Translations under genes and position numbers: made by a program
From: Puffinus mauretanicus
Taxonomy: Eukaryota; Chordata; Aves; Procellariiformes; Procellariidae
Assembly: GCA_023333565.1 (NCBI GenBank)
Contig: JAJKFH010000115.1
Location: 2,666,001-2,730,000 of the forward strand
DNA: 64,000 bases
Direction: 5' to 3'
The notes under the pieces: model-generated
Told to the model about the DNA's origin: nothing
The model's input: only the letters and a program-made list of their open reading frames with translations
The model's database searches: none
In this document: piece by piece, positions 25,263 to 38,879 of the stretch
How positions within the stretch are numbered: position 1 is the stretch's first letter
Layout: each line of letters starts with the position of its first letter

Positions 25263-27341
25263 CACTTAAACCATTTTTTTCCATAAATTATTGCCACTTT
25301 TATACTCATACTAGATGCACAGATACAGCAAGACCTTTTCTTAATTAAGTGAATAGTCATAGAAAATGTTTAAAGGTATCATTCATAGCAGAAGTAGGTT
25401 TTTTGGTCCTTTAAAAGAAGCTACATGTGTAACTATGACTTTACAGACATAACCAAGGTGAATCTGAGAAACATAATACCTAAGAGGATCCTTGAAATGG
25501 CAGTTTGGGAGGAACAAGGAAGTAGTTTATGCAAAACAGGTTTCCCATAGCATAACAGATCCAAGAAAAATAGGTTGCTGTGCAGAGTTCCTGGAAAGGA
25601 GAATCTGAGCAATCCTTGGGCACCACCTGTTTTTGGAAGAGAGCAAAATAAATCATGTAGGCAAGGAAGATGGGAAGAAGTGCCTGAAATATTGTCCCAA
25701 ATCAGAAAAGACATACACTTGTCAAAGAAAAGGCATATTCTATAATGAGTTGCCATCAATGAAAAAAAAAAAACAAAACCAAAACCAAACCAAAACCAAC
25801 CAAACAAAAAAGGAGCTATGGTCAGGAAAGAGGAACAAAGTCAGTGGCTGTATCAGTTGCAGAGAACAGTAAGCTTTATGCAACATTTACTCAATGTGGG
25901 GTAAAACCCTGCATAAACAGTTATCCATTCAAAGAAGATTAGAAAGCCCTTCCAGAAAAAGACAGTTAAAACTGTTTTGACTAGCCTCATCCACATAACG
26001 TGGATATTAAGACCCTTCATGAAAGCATAGCTGTTTAGCTATGGCTGTTCAGAATTTTCAGGTACTGACAACCTGGTAGATTCTTAGTCCAACTTAATTT
26101 CAGTTTTTGAAAAATAAAAATAAAAATTAGATACATGTTTGACAGAACAAAAAATAATCAGTCTTGAGGCATGATTGATAAAAATAAAGCTCAATTTGTT
26201 TTCTCAGCTGACACAGGTGCTATAATGATACAGAGAAGAGCAGAAAGGGATATAATAAAGACATATAATGCATAACAGTTTGATGGGTGATTACTTTCTC
26301 TTATTAGATCATGGTCTCAAGGGATGAAATTAGATTACTATTAATCTTCTCTTTGACATTGCAGGGAAGAGTATCCACAGGTTGCTGGATTGTTCTTGCA
26401 AGGTTGGGGAAAGTTTGGTATTTGCTTTGGGTATTTTTTGGTTCAGCACATATAGGGTCTTCTGAGTTAGCAAGGGCAGTTTAAGATTTTTTTTTAGACA
26501 TGGTGACTGAAGAGCTCTCTGTTTCCTTGCAATTTTCACTGATAACGAAGACATTTGAAATGCAAGACATTTGCATGATGGCAATAACAATAAAGAGTAG
26601 TAAAGTAATAAAAATATAATGGCCTAATAAAATGGAGTAAATAGTTGTAAAGTTATCTATTCAAAGTTAATGACAGTAATAAGAAAATAAATAATGTATG
26701 ATAATAATTACAATCTCAGGGCATCTGGACAAAGTTAGTAACAATAACTATGTCCATAGTTGTAAAGACATCTTTTGCTAGTGTAAAAATTCTTATCATG
26801 TTACTGTATTTGGTAGACAGTTTTGCCATAAATTCTGATTAACAGTCTAAATGCATACATACCACATGTATTAAATCTTACAAAGCATATCTACACTGTA
26901 TTTATAGAAACAAGATAAACTGTACAAGGGAAACTGCATGAGTATTAAGTATCTCTCAACTTTCACAGGTACATCAATAGGAAAATCTGATCATATAACC
27001 TGCCTAATGAATTCCTAGTGAATCCCTGTGTCTTGTTTTATGATGAATAAGGTCTGAGGTTTGAGGAGTTTTCTACCCGAAATATGAGTGAATTATAAAG
27101 ATTGTGATCTAACAGCATTTAGGCAGATAAAAGACAATGGTGTCTTCATCTTACATGCAGCTTGAGAAATAAAAATGTTAATACAGACAGCTGACAAAGA
27201 GCGGGTGGGAAGATGGAATTGTGCCTTAGTGGATGAGCGTTGAGTTTCTTTTGACCAGCATCTGAACAGACCTACAGAAAAAAAAGTACTGAATTCTAGG
27301 AATTGTCGCAGCAGCTGGGGAGAGGCATTGGCAAAGAACAG
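25263..27341. other. AT-rich unique sequence
   Basis: No gene recognised. An A/C-rich low-complexity tract (AAAACCAAAACC-type words, 25761-25812) is the only structured element noted. Confidence 0.6.
25761..25812 (+). repeat. A-rich / (CCAAAA)n low-complexity tract
   Basis: A run of A's is followed by irregular CCAAA and CCAAAA words. Simple-sequence DNA. Confidence 0.85.
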
Positions 27342-27490
27342 TGTCATGGTTTAACCTGGCAGGCAGCCAAACCCCACGCAGCCGCTCACTCACTCCCCTC
27401 CCCGGTGGGACGGGGAGAGAATCGGAAGGGTAAGAGTGAGAATAACTTGTGGGTTGAGATAAAGACAGTTTAATAGAACAGAAAAGGGAA

Positions 27491-27540
<50 letters not shown>

Positions 27541-27875
27541 TAGAATATACAAAATGAGTGATGCACAATGCAATTGCTCACCACCCGCGCTGACCGATAA
27601 CCAAGTAGCGATTGCTACTTCCTGGATCACGCCTACCATTCATATACTGAGCATGATGTCACATGGTATGGAATACCCTACTGGCCAGCAGGGCCAGCTG
27701 TCCTGGCTATGCTCCCTCCCAGCCTCTGCTTGGTAGAGCATGGAAGCTGTCCTTGACTAGCAGAGTACTTAGCAACAACTGAAAACATCAGTGTGTTATC
27801 AACATTCTTCTTATACTAAATCCAAAACACAGCACTAGGAAGAAATTTAACTCTATCCCAGCTGAAACCAGGACA
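27342..27875 (-). mobile_element. Solo LTR, main ERV family, subtype II (copy 3)
   Basis: Minus-strand LTR of 534 bp. The plus strand starts TGTCATGGTTTAACCTGGC and ends GCTGAAACCAGGACA. A perfect 5-bp target duplication AACAG flanks it (27337-27341 and 27876-27880). With the copy at 53300 it forms a subtype sharing the block GCAATTGCTCACCACCCGCG and lacking the CAAAGCAAGGAATTCATTCA block of the other four. The CRE position reads TGATGTCA (27654-27661), a single CpG transition. An AAT microsatellite has expanded inside it (27490-27538). Confidence 0.95.
27490..27538 (+). repeat. (AAT)n microsatellite inside an LTR
   Basis: About 16 AAT units. The sister LTR at 53300 has only AATAGTAATGATAATGATAA at the same place, so the array expanded after or around insertion. 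Read on the minus strand it produces artificial polytyrosine or polyleucine frames. Confidence 0.95.
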
Positions 27876-30800
27876 AACAGGAAGAGCTATGAGAAAGGGA
27901 CTGCACTTTGGGAAAAAGATTGAGCTGTATAGCATTTCTTCAGCATGTGGCTGAACAGAAGTAAGTGCACATAGAGTTGGGCATTATTCTTAGAGCAGAC
28001 TCATGGTCCTGCAGAGAGCACTGTGCAGACACAAGTAACAATCTTCTAATCCTCAGTAAACTGCAGGAGCAGGAAAGATAGGACATACTCCTTGGCTACA
28101 ATAACCAATTCCTTCCCTATCTCTCCATTCTTATATCACAGAGGGACAAAGAGGCTGAAGAGGAAAATACAGCAAGATGGAAGTGCAGGGAGCAAAACTG
28201 ATCATCACCACTGATATCTCCAATCTCTTCTTGCCATTTTGGTTTTTCACAAAATGCATCTTGCTTTTAGTGTGTTTATTTCACATTTTTTCTTGTTTTA
28301 ATTAGAACTACGGTTTTATCTTTGCTTTGGTTTGCAAATCATTGTGTTCTACATGTTCATTTCAGATAGTTGCTCTTCTTAAATGGCTTCCATTTTCCTC
28401 AGTTTATTGAACTTTCCAGTTTGCTAAAGGTCTTACTTATCCACTCAAATTTAAAGAAAGGGGAAGCTAAAATATTTGCTTGAAATACAATAGTAAATGA
28501 AGCACTTCACGGATCCTACTGAATTGATGCCCAATTAGTCAAAAGCAGTTAGCATAAAGAGGCACAATTAAAATCATTACCCATGTCAGCAGACAAATCA
28601 ATATGGTACCTATATAATCAGTTAGTTCCTCTCAGTCCATAAAATTAATCAGGGACACAGTGGCACGTACTTCACCCAAGAGATGCAGTGAATGTTCAGA
28701 GCAAGTAATTTTGAAATAGCCAGAGTGTCCAAGCAATTACTTTTCAAGGCTGTCATGTGTGACATGGAGGTAAAATTATTTGACATGCCTTTTTCCTTCA
28801 ACTTTCTTCATCTGTGGTGCTCTCTGTTTGTGGGTTGAGTCCACCAGTGTCCATTTTTCTCTCTAGTCTTTTCCATCTTTGTAACAGGTCATAGGAATAA
28901 TACCTTTCATACATTAGCTTTCAAGCAATTTTGAAAGCAAGATTTTTGTCATTTTCAGGTTTCCAGGTATGCATTTCCAGTCAATACAAGCAAAATGGAG
29001 GGTTTATATCTCTCTAAACTGTAGGAAAAGGTATTTTCACATGTACCAGGAATAATGTCTGCTGCCAAGAAAACTCTAAGGAAGTAAGGGACATCTGGTG
29101 TCTTTGGTTCTGCCTTTTCAGTGTTTCATATTATAGTTACCTGCCCCTACTGCTAAATACAGAGGAATTAAGAGGAAACAAAGTGATATATCTTTTGGTT
29201 CCCTCTGATTCACCATGACTGCTGAGCTAGATTAGGAGGAAAAACAGTAAACCAATATAAAATTACCTGCAACTTTCCCTTTCTACAGAACTATATTTTG
29301 GCTAGGAACTGTAGGTATACAATAGAGTTCAGGATGAAAACATTATTTTTTGGTTGAAACAGGAAGCCTGAAGAGGTGCTAATTCCAATGGCCAGCATCT
29401 TAATTGGTATGACAGGGACTGAAGATCTGATCCACGTAACATTCACGTAACGCATAGGGTAGTGCCGTGTGAGCTGGGGACCTGAGGTTTGCTGCTGCTC
29501 TTCCTACCTCCTGAGGGTTGGTACAGAGGGAGGCCAGAAAGAAACTTGCACATGCGAGGTTCACAGTTTTCTTACGATAAAAGGCAACTGCATTTTTTTT
29601 CTTGTGCCCTACTCCACTCTACACTCCTTGCTGATGCAGTCTCTGCCTATAGACACTGAAATCTGGGGTGCATATGTAGGAAACACATCCATTCTGGGCA
29701 GACACAAGTCAGCTCACAGGAAACTTGGGCAGAGTGGGATATCTGTGGCAGGGGAGATCACCGAGAGGACTTCAGCAACATTACCAGAGGAAAACCCCAA
29801 TGGTAACTAAGAAGGAATCCATGCAGTTGGGCTGCACCAAAGGGACTACTGGAAAGAGCAAAAGCAGCAGGTCCCTCTGGCTCTTGGGAGTCTATGAGAC
29901 AAGAGATGATTAGTATGGTTAAAGTTAAGACCCATTCAGCTTAGAAGTTCCCAGCAGCAATGAGTTTCCTCCTCTCCTGTTCTCTCTGCTATTGTAATGT
30001 GACTGGCTGACTAGCTCTCAATCATTACCTGGCCACAGGGAGCTTAGAAGATGGGTAAAAAAAGATGAAACATTGCCTTTAGTGAAAGCTTTACTTTAAG
30101 GAGACTAGTCATAGTATCAGTCTGCATGCTGGGGTTCTCGCTTTATTGACTTGAACATAAGTGCGTGTTAACTGTTAAACAACAGCTGAGGTCTTACAAT
30201 AGGTGTATCTACTATTCTCATCAGTGGTTGTGATATCATGATAGGGGAAGGCATTTACAAGCACCCAGGTGATTTAGGAACATATTCTCCATTGTGTTTA
30301 TCTTTGCTCAATCCTCATCTAAATGTTTTTGAAAATACTGTTTAGTTATGCTACAGGCAAAAAATGGGATAGAGATAGTAAATAAAAAAAAGGCCAACTA
30401 AACCCCCCAAAATAAGCTAATATTAAAAAAAATGAAGTAGCAAGTTTTTAAGAGTCTTTGATGAAGAGGCTGAGTAACTACTGCTTTGCAGGAGTCAATG
30501 TAGATACTTAAGGATACTAAGGAATTAGCTTAGGAATTACCTTTCATTTACTGAGAGAATGGATTAAAATTGCAAATCTTACACCAATATTTTTAGTCTA
30601 TGTTACTGTGTCAAATAGCCTATTTAATAATTTAGCTTTCTTGCTTCTCAGTGAAAAAGAGAAGTTTCCTGAGAGGATAAAGGGTGATAAAGTTTCATTA
30701 TACAGAGTGGTCAGTACAGAGGAAATTAGTAGCTCTGAGAAAATAGGCAGGTATTTCATTATTTATCTACACCTACTTTCTGACAAGGCAAAATCATACA

Positions 30801-32374
30801 CTTTCATCTCTGTTGTTCATCTTTTCCTGAAGGTTAAGCATATGACCTTTAAATCTTCAGACTCTGTGAGAGAGGACAATTTAGATTAAACTATGAAGGA
30901 AATTAACTAGTTTGTATTTGCCACATTTCTAACAGGACAAATTGCTCAAAGTGGCTTGTGCAATTTTTGCCCTAATTTTTGAATCTTACTGAAATGTACT
31001 TATTCCATCAAATTAAATTAATAAGTTTTCCTTGAACTTTACTCTCTACCTTATGAGCTGAAATAAGACCACATTCATATAAATAAATTGTCTATCTTTG
31101 CATTGCCACCGGGTAGATTTTTTACCAAGATTACTCTTTGGAACAAGTAGAAATCCACATCAGGGGCCTCAGAGCAAAGGTAACTATTAACCACATAGTT
31201 GACATGCTGTGTAACAACAGTGGTGTCTCTCAATGGGGACATTTCAGAAAGCTCTAGGCTACCTCACCCCTCCTAAATATTAAGCACATATGCATGAGGA
31301 CTTAGTGCAGAGAAAATAGTGCTCTTTAAATTCATACCTTACCTTTCTTCATGGTAATTGTCTCTGCATATTTCTGTATGCAGAGTAAAATCTTACTTCG
31401 TTGCTGTGTAGTCCCATAGCAGGCTTGTGTCAGCTTCAAGTTAAGTTAAATGACTGATACTGAAGACAGTTACCTTGATGGAAGGAGATAGATGTAATCT
31501 GAACCTAGGCTAAAAATATAATTGATGAGAATGGAATTGCTGCCTCAAAAACACTTGTCGTGTATTTTCTGTAAATATTGCTTCCACTGAACCAGTGAAT
31601 TGTCATGATTTAAGGTCTTGAAGAAGAGGATATTGGGGGGCCAGAGGATGGACACTGGAGCATGAAAGGGAAAGAAGAGAAAACAGATCCTGAATGAATT
31701 AAAAATAAGCATGTTATTCTAGAGAGGTTTTGAATATCCCTGCAGACTTCTTTTTCTTTATCTCACTTGTCTTGAAGTCACGTAATTTATTGGTTGTGTA
31801 AGCATTGTTTGGAAATAAATCACTGCATGAGAACAAACCCCAGACACCAATCTGTCCAGGATTTGCACTATGGAGTGTGTTGATGTATGTGTACATGCAT
31901 ACACACAGATATATATAATGGTCTACAGATGCTTAGCTTAGATTTTGTTTTGGTTTGGTTTTAGCAGTTCCTTGTATATCAGCAAGAATCTAGGAACATG
32001 AAGTGAAAAGAGATTTTCAGAGGAAAGCACCACAAATTCTCACTGACTTTCAATGGGAGCTGTCTGTCTTACCTTTCTCAATGACTAAAAATCTTTCTGC
32101 AATGTATACAGCTATGTAATCTATTCAGTGTCCTCCCCGTATTGGCTACTTGGAATATTATAATTCCAAGACATTGCAGTACTGCAGTAAGAAAGGTGGG
32201 GGTTTTGTGGTTGTTCTTTTTAATCTATCAAAAGATTTGTAAGCCTGATACTGATTTAGAGTATGTGCAAGATCTCACGGGTACAAGGCCACTATGTACT
32301 GCAGATTGTTTCCCATGGATAGTACAATAAATGTTTCTTCACTACCTTGTCTCACACTTCACCCTCAGAGGCTC
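27876..32374. other. AT-rich unique sequence, no gene seen
   Basis: No repeat family, exon or RNA gene is recognised. A 113-codon open frame at 29469-29810 has no recognisable domain. The stretch 28480-28680 has a composition compatible with conserved non-coding DNA (several ATTA/TAAT cores, few repeats), unproven. Confidence 0.6.
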
Positions 32375-32949
32375 TGTCGTGCTTTAACCCCAGCCAGCAA
32401 CTAAGCCCCACACAGCCGCTCGCTCACTCCCCCTAGGTGGGATGGGGGAGAGAATCGGAAGGGTAAAACTGAGAAAACTCGTGGGTTGAGATAAAGACAG
32501 TTTAACAGGTAAAGCAAAAGCCGCGCATGCAAGCAAAGCAAGACAAGGAATTCATTCACTGCTTCCCATCGGCAGGCAGGTGTTCAGCCATCTCCAGGAA
32601 AGCAGGGCCCCATCATGCGTAGCAGTTACTTGTGAAGACAAACGCCATCACTCCAAACGTTCCCCCTTCCTTCTTCTTCCCCCAGCTTTATATAATGAGC
32701 ATGACATCATATGGTATGGAATACCTCATTGGTCAGTTGGGTTAGCTGTCCTGACTATGCTCCCTCCCAGCTTCTTGTGCACCTGGCAGAGCATGGGAAG
32801 CTGAAAAGGCTTTGACTAGGGTAAGCACTACTTAGCAACAACTAAAACATCAGTGTCTTATCAACATTATTCTCATACTAAATCCAAAACACAGCACTAT
32901 ACCAGCTACTAGGAAGAAAATTAACTCTATCCCAGCTGAAACCAGGACA
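32375..32949 (-). mobile_element. Solo LTR, main ERV family (copy 4)
   Basis: Minus-strand LTR of 575 bp. The plus strand starts TGTCGTGCTTTAACCCCAGC and ends GCTGAAACCAGGACA. Flanks are GGCTC (32370-32374) and GACTC (32950-32954), a 5-bp target duplication with one mismatch. The TATA region is strong on the minus strand (TTATATAAAGCTGG). The CRE position reads TGACATCA (32702-32709), one CpG transition away from intact. Confidence 0.93.
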
Positions 32950-35900
32950 GACTCCTAAAGGCTTCTGACTGTCCCCTACACCTCTTCATCTGAAATTCCC
33001 TCTGGAATGAAAAATACCCACCTTGCTCTGTGAATGTACTGTGTGCTGAGAAAAAAAACCACCGCATTATGAACTTTTGAAGGGAAGATTAGTTCTTCAT
33101 TAAGTTTGTTCCCAACATAAAGAACAATGGTATGTCAATCCCCTGCTGAAGTCCCCAGACACTACCACAAAACCGAAAATGCTTTAATAAAACAAAAGTT
33201 ACTGAGATGAGAAGGTAAAATTTACTGCCCTGCAATATATTAGTTTTAGACAACATGATCTGACAGATCTTCTCTACTTAATCTTTAAAAATCAATGAAC
33301 AAGAAATGTTTTTGTAAAGGTAACTATTTTAACTGTATCTGTATCAAGGAGTCATCATAAGCAAATTAGTGACAGATTCATAATTATGTCAGATCCCCAA
33401 GAGGTTTGCTCTTTTTGTTCACTATTATATTTTAAAATGACCGTATTTTGTGTTATTAAATTGGCCTTATACTGTAATAGTCACACTAGCACTTCTTTCT
33501 TATCACTGGAAAAATTGACTACTTAGGCACTGAGAGATGAGTTCTCTGAGTTTGTACTATAGTCTTAAAATAGTTCGAACAGTTTTATTTCCACTAGGTG
33601 GAGCATTGTTATCACAGCAGAATTTTTTTAAGTTAAAAAGAGGATTTTGAAGTCAAGGAAGAGAAAAAAGAGATTGAGCTGGAGAATTTGGATCCAGATC
33701 TAGATAAGTTTTTGTGAAGTGTGTGAGGGGTAACGTATGCAAATTCCAGTATTCCAGCTTGATTGGTCTGCTTCCTTATCTTGTGAATTCTGTCTCCCTA
33801 GTCCATCATTATCCTTCCAGACTGTGATTGAAAAAGTGAATATTTTAAGGCAAAAGACATGGGGTTCTGAGGCTTTTTAGCATTTCTAGGGGGAAAAAAA
33901 AACAAGATGGCTGCTATGGTGCAGATTTCTGTGTCTAAAGGATGGGTTAGCAAGAATTGAAATTAGGATGTTTTAGGACACTACATTTAATGACTAGTTT
34001 TGTAAAGACATCATGAATTATATGCCATATTGGTTCTAACAGAATCCAAAGGGAGTAAAATTCAAAGCTACAAATTCACTGCTGAGAGGTGCCTTTTTTG
34101 AAACAGGGTAGAATGCAACTGAAACTGGGGAAAGAGTAAGGGTAGCTTACAGAAGAACAGCCTGGCTGAGGCTTCTCAGTTTTAGTCCAAGCTGTGGGAA
34201 TTCAGAGCCTTAACAGATCACTATTAACTTTAACTGCACTCAGAAGCACAAAAGCGCTAAGACAATTGCAACAAATGCATGACAAAACACTGATGCTAAT
34301 TCAATTACAGCGAGAATTGTGTATGGATATTCATGGCTTTCACTGTTGACACATCCTCTTGTGTTTTCAACACTACTCTTAGCTGAAATCAGCTGAATAT
34401 GAATGGTGGATCAGCTGTTTCTATTGTCTCTGCGATGGAGCTCGTATCCCCAAGAAAGCCTTGTGTAGGCTTGTACATTTTCTTGTTGCTTTTTCCTAAT
34501 TGGTTGTTTTTTTCTTAATTGTTAGCCAAGTATACAAGAGTTAAAGCACTTTGCAGATGCGTATGACTATTTTGGTGCATTGAACTTAACACATTGCCCA
34601 GGTATGAATGGGTCCGCAGTGATGTAGTTGGGTCACTGTACAATTTCCAAAGGGATGAACTTGGCCACGCAGGGATTTTCAGTTTCCAGTAATTTCAATC
34701 AGAAATGGCACCTGCAGCAGAAGAGCAGTCAAGAGCAGTTGTCTTGTGTTGTGTTGTTAAATAAGCCATTTTGCATGCAGCAGCTGGTGTCAAGTAGGCT
34801 GTCACAGCTGAAGCAGGCTGTGTCTGCTCAGCAAAGTAGACAAAAAGTTTCTGCTTGCTAGTACTGTGCATATGTACGCATGCATCTACATGGCATTAAA
34901 AAATCTGTGTGCAAATATATGCAAATTAGCTTGAAGCTAGTTAGTTCAGGTATGACCTGACAGTCATATGGCGGTATGGACCTCAGCCTTGGCTAGCTGT
35001 CCAAGAATGAACGCACTGTGTTACTGTGGTGCATCTGAAGGCCTGAGCTGATAGAGCACTAAAGGCTTTCCTCCTTTGACCTTGCGGTTTTCTGACTCCA
35101 GCTGAAGGCATGATTTACTCTAATGTCCATTAGAGAATACTTTGACATGTTTATAATATCCTAGATGTTTGATGTAGAGTCCAGTGTTAAAACTAGATGA
35201 GTATCCTTTTGTAACTGGATGTGTATGGATCTTCTTAAGGTAAAAGAATAGTAATGAAATGGTAAAGTGAACGTTGACAGACTGAGGTGTAATATGAAAT
35301 GATAAAGTGAACATTGACAGACTGAGGTGTAATAATTTGTAAACTCAAGCAACATAATTTATTAATTACATTTCTTCTGTACATTCTTGTGTCAGTGAAA
35401 AAGAAAAATGTGTTTAACAACTTGAGTACTGCTTCAAATATGTCTTAGAACAGGCAACTTACACCTGCATTACGACCCTATGCATAATGCAGGTCTACTC
35501 TGAGGAGTGACTGACTAGATTGCCAGTACTTTAAATATAACTTTTTTAAAGACAGCTATGTTTGGTCATCAAACAGGTGTCAAAATGGTAGATACCGGCC
35601 AAAATTATGTTATTGGACTCCATGTGCTTTTCTGAGATATTAATTTCTACAATTTACCTGACAGCCTAACATAATGGAAAGCTGTTAAAAAGGAGAGCAA
35701 AATTTTCAAATGGTTTCTTCAGTTATGGCTTTGTAACTCTCCTAAATTGTCCTAAATTGCAGGAAAATATGTATTATATACTGTGTAAGTAGTAGCTGAA
35801 AAAAATGTACTAGGTATAGATTGATTAATGTTTTGGCGGATGAGAGAAGCCCAATGTGAAGAAGCTTTTCTGCAGCTATCCACAGAATAAAAAGATTGAG

Positions 35901-37540
35901 AATACTCAGCATTCCAGAAGCTTGTTTGGTCCCCCTGGTTTTCAGATCAATCATGTTATTAAATCAATAATATCATTTTTCTTTGTGTGAGACCTAATGA
36001 ATAACACATAGTAGGTTAAAGAAAACACTCCAGTTTCTGTAGTCAGTTGGGTTCCTGTTTGTATAGTGTTTTGCTCATTATCTAATGATGATTGAGAGCC
36101 ATTTTGTTTTATGACTTGGAATACAATTAAATCAATAAAATGTTTATGGACATTGTTAAAAGAGTCAGTACCTTCCACCTATTGAAATATAACTGACAAG
36201 TTAAAAGTTAAGTGTGAAGGATTATAGCAAAATACACTGCCATTTATTTTTGTCTGTGCCATTTCTAAATGTGTTTTAGAATGTGTGAAGTCCATGTGAT
36301 CTATCTGTTAGCAGGACAAAGAGAAAGATAAACCATATGTTAATTTATATCATAAAGATACCATATAAGAAACTGCATTCAAAATATAGTCTAAAGAGGT
36401 TAAGTCAAACCCAGTTTTCACACTGGATTTGTACTGATCAAGTACAAATTTTACTAGGAGGTTGAAAGATTACATGTGGCTGCTAAAAAGGGTTAGGTGT
36501 TATAGTTTAGGGGGACCATAACAGTCTTTCTTGGCTTTGAAATATATGACTCTATAGGCTATTTTAGGTGCTACTGAGTGTTGTCTATGGGACAAGCACA
36601 GTGGTGGGTTTTCTTTTACTATCCTTGGCTCTAAGAGTGCCCTATTCCATCCTAGCTCCACGCTGGGAGGAAAAATTCACTTGTATGTCCAGCTTCTCTC
36701 AAAGAGATGTGAACTAGAACAAGTGCACAAACAAGAATGGAAATGTGTTGCTCCAGTAGATCCTCTCCTGGGTACGACGAGAACATCAGTATTTCAGGAT
36801 ACCCCAGAATCTGGAGACTGAGTCATCACTACCTTTTTCCCTTTTTCTTCACTCATTGTTTTCATAGATTTATTTGTAGCTTTGTATTTCCCTTTCTAGC
36901 AAGAAAGTTATTTAATCAAAGCCTTTTTCATTTTTGAAATTCTGGGCATTTAATTTCAGAATTTTCATTCTCAAGTCCTCCACTTTTCTATTTTCCCCTT
37001 TACCTTAATCTTGATCAGGACCATTTTCAGCTTTGAAGAGATGACTGCTTCAAAGAGCAGGGAACAGCTTATTTCCCTCTGTGCCATTGGTCAGGGGTCC
37101 CATTTCTCTGGCATGTAAAGGGAATGGATGACAAGGAAGCAGAAGTTTTTCCACCAGGTGCTTTTGAGGCTAGGTGATGAGATGGTCAGAGAAAAGTCTT
37201 TCCATCTTTATGCCTAAAACATGGGAGCATCTTGTGTGGCTTTTCTTTACCTTTTCTTCTGGGGAAAAGAAAGGTTTTTCCTGCTCTTCTCTTGATGTCT
37301 ACTAAAGCACAGAGAGCTTCATTCAGTAGCAAACAGGTAGCATCAATGGTGAAAGTAACATCATTTTTTTTTTTTGTGGAGTCAGAAACAAAACTTAAGA
37401 GTATCACTCCACTTACCTATGCTTTTAAGTCAGCAGAGGGCAGCAGTACACATGCCCACTAACCAGTTATTACACTATAACATACCACTGATGTCTTAAA
37501 ACGGATGGCTTGCTATATTTATGATAACATTTATTACAGG
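32950..37540. other. AT-rich unique sequence with one tandem duplication
   Basis: No gene recognised. It includes the 40-bp tandem duplication at 35251-35330. The stretch 34200-34350 (octamer- and TAAT-like words, little simple sequence) might be conserved non-coding DNA; this is a guess from texture. Confidence 0.55.
35251..35330. repeat. 40-bp tandem duplication (two units)
   Basis: Units at 35251-35290 and 35291-35330 share TGAAATGRTAAAGTGAAC followed by RTTGACAGACTGAGGTGT, with only a few differences. No longer array and no flanking mobile-element signature. Confidence 0.92.
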
Positions 37541-37905
37541 CCATAGAGTTCATCACGCTGGAACAAACCATTTAGTTCATCTTGTCCAGTAAGCGGTTGA
37601 CAGTGGCAGTGAAATAACTGATGTCTCAGAGCAAGCATAAAAATAAACAAGATGCACTCAGCCAATTGTGCAGTGCCAAACCTCTGCAGGCGATTAGCTA
37701 ACACCCTCAAGCATGAAATCTGATTACCTTATTATCATCTTAGCTTGCATAGGCATGGATTCTTAGCAATGCTATTTGTTATCCACTCCTCTTTAGAAGG
37801 TAACTATAGTGTTTGCCTCAATGAGTTCCTGTGGCAATGATTTTCACAAACATATTATGCAAACTTTTTTCTTTTGATCAGTCTTGTTAACTGAATTTCA
37901 ACAGC
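37541..37905 (-). mobile_element. Ancient amniote CR1/L3-like LINE relic
   Basis: The plus strand shows, in order, ACAAACCATTTAGTTCATCT, GACAGTGGCAGTG, CAAGCATGAAATCTGATTAC, TTTGCCTCAATGAGTTCCTG and GTGGCAATGATTTTCACAAA, then a TTTTCTTTTGATCAGT block. This order and wording matches the 3' portion of old CR1-type elements I know from turtles and crocodilians (CCTCAATGACATCCTGTGGC and 'AATGAGTTCCACAG', then 'TTCCTTTTATCAGT'). It is heavily diverged and far older than the avian CR1 copies elsewhere here. Family assignment is from memory; limits are approximate. Confidence 0.7.
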
Positions 37906-38879
37906 AGAAACATATGTTCATATCAAAAGTATAATAGCTGATACTTGAATAGATATTTAGTTTAAATACATTTTTAGACTGAAAATTTAGTCAAGTCCTA
38001 ATTAAAAGTCATAACATGATTTCCTTAGTAATCATGATCTTAAAAATAACAGGCATTCTTTTTCAAAAGAGGGAGAAAGAGCTTTTCTCCATGTCCTACA
38101 AGGACCAAAACTCATGCTACTTTTAAAATGAATCCTGAGATTCTCATGTAGTCACATGGAACTGAGAGCCGGGGATTTAAGATAATGATGAAACAGGGCG
38201 ACACTTGCAAAATTCTGCAAGTTGATAGCAGTAGGTTTATAATAGCTACATAAAAGGGAGCCCGTCCTCAGCTACAATGCCCTTGACAAACTTGAATACA
38301 TTTAGTAGCCCTAAGTAGGCTCGATCAATTAACCACTGACAGTCTTACCAAAGCAAATATGACAAATACCTAACAAGACTCACAATCTGAACAGCTAATA
38401 GTCTCTTGACTTCAATTTCTTCCCTCCTCCCCTTTGCAAGCAAGATGGGAGAAAAGATATGCCTTGAAGAACAGCTTATAAGAAACTGAGGCTTCTGTGT
38501 AATCAAACTTCTTACATTACTGTTGATGAAATTTGCATGTTAGGACTTCAAAGAACAGGATTGATTGTCTGCCTTTTGGCTACTTTGTCGGTATGATCAT
38601 GACTCACCACTCCCCACTCCAAATCACCCATGGTCTGCTATGAGTTTGGAATCACGCATGGTTAATTACTCTTTTCACAGGTTTCCATATGCTGTATATT
38701 CTCCTTTAAATGCCAGTGAAATAGCACTTTACTGTGAATTTTACTGTATTGCATAAATCTGGCATCATTTTCTGCTGTAAAGAAGCAAGGAAGTGTCAGA
38801 TGTCAGATTGCATATAATGTCATAAAAAGTCCATGCAGAAAAGGCAACAGTGAGTTAAGCATCTGGTTATAAAAATCTG

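Noticed and set aside
27226..27639. Frames with polytyrosine and polyleucine runs
   Set aside because: Produced by the AAT microsatellite inside an LTR, read on the minus strand.
16967..32949. Minus-strand LTRs at 16967, 27342 and 32375 as the two ends of one provirus
   Set aside because: Each has its own distinct 5-bp target duplication, and no gag, pol or env sequence lies between them.
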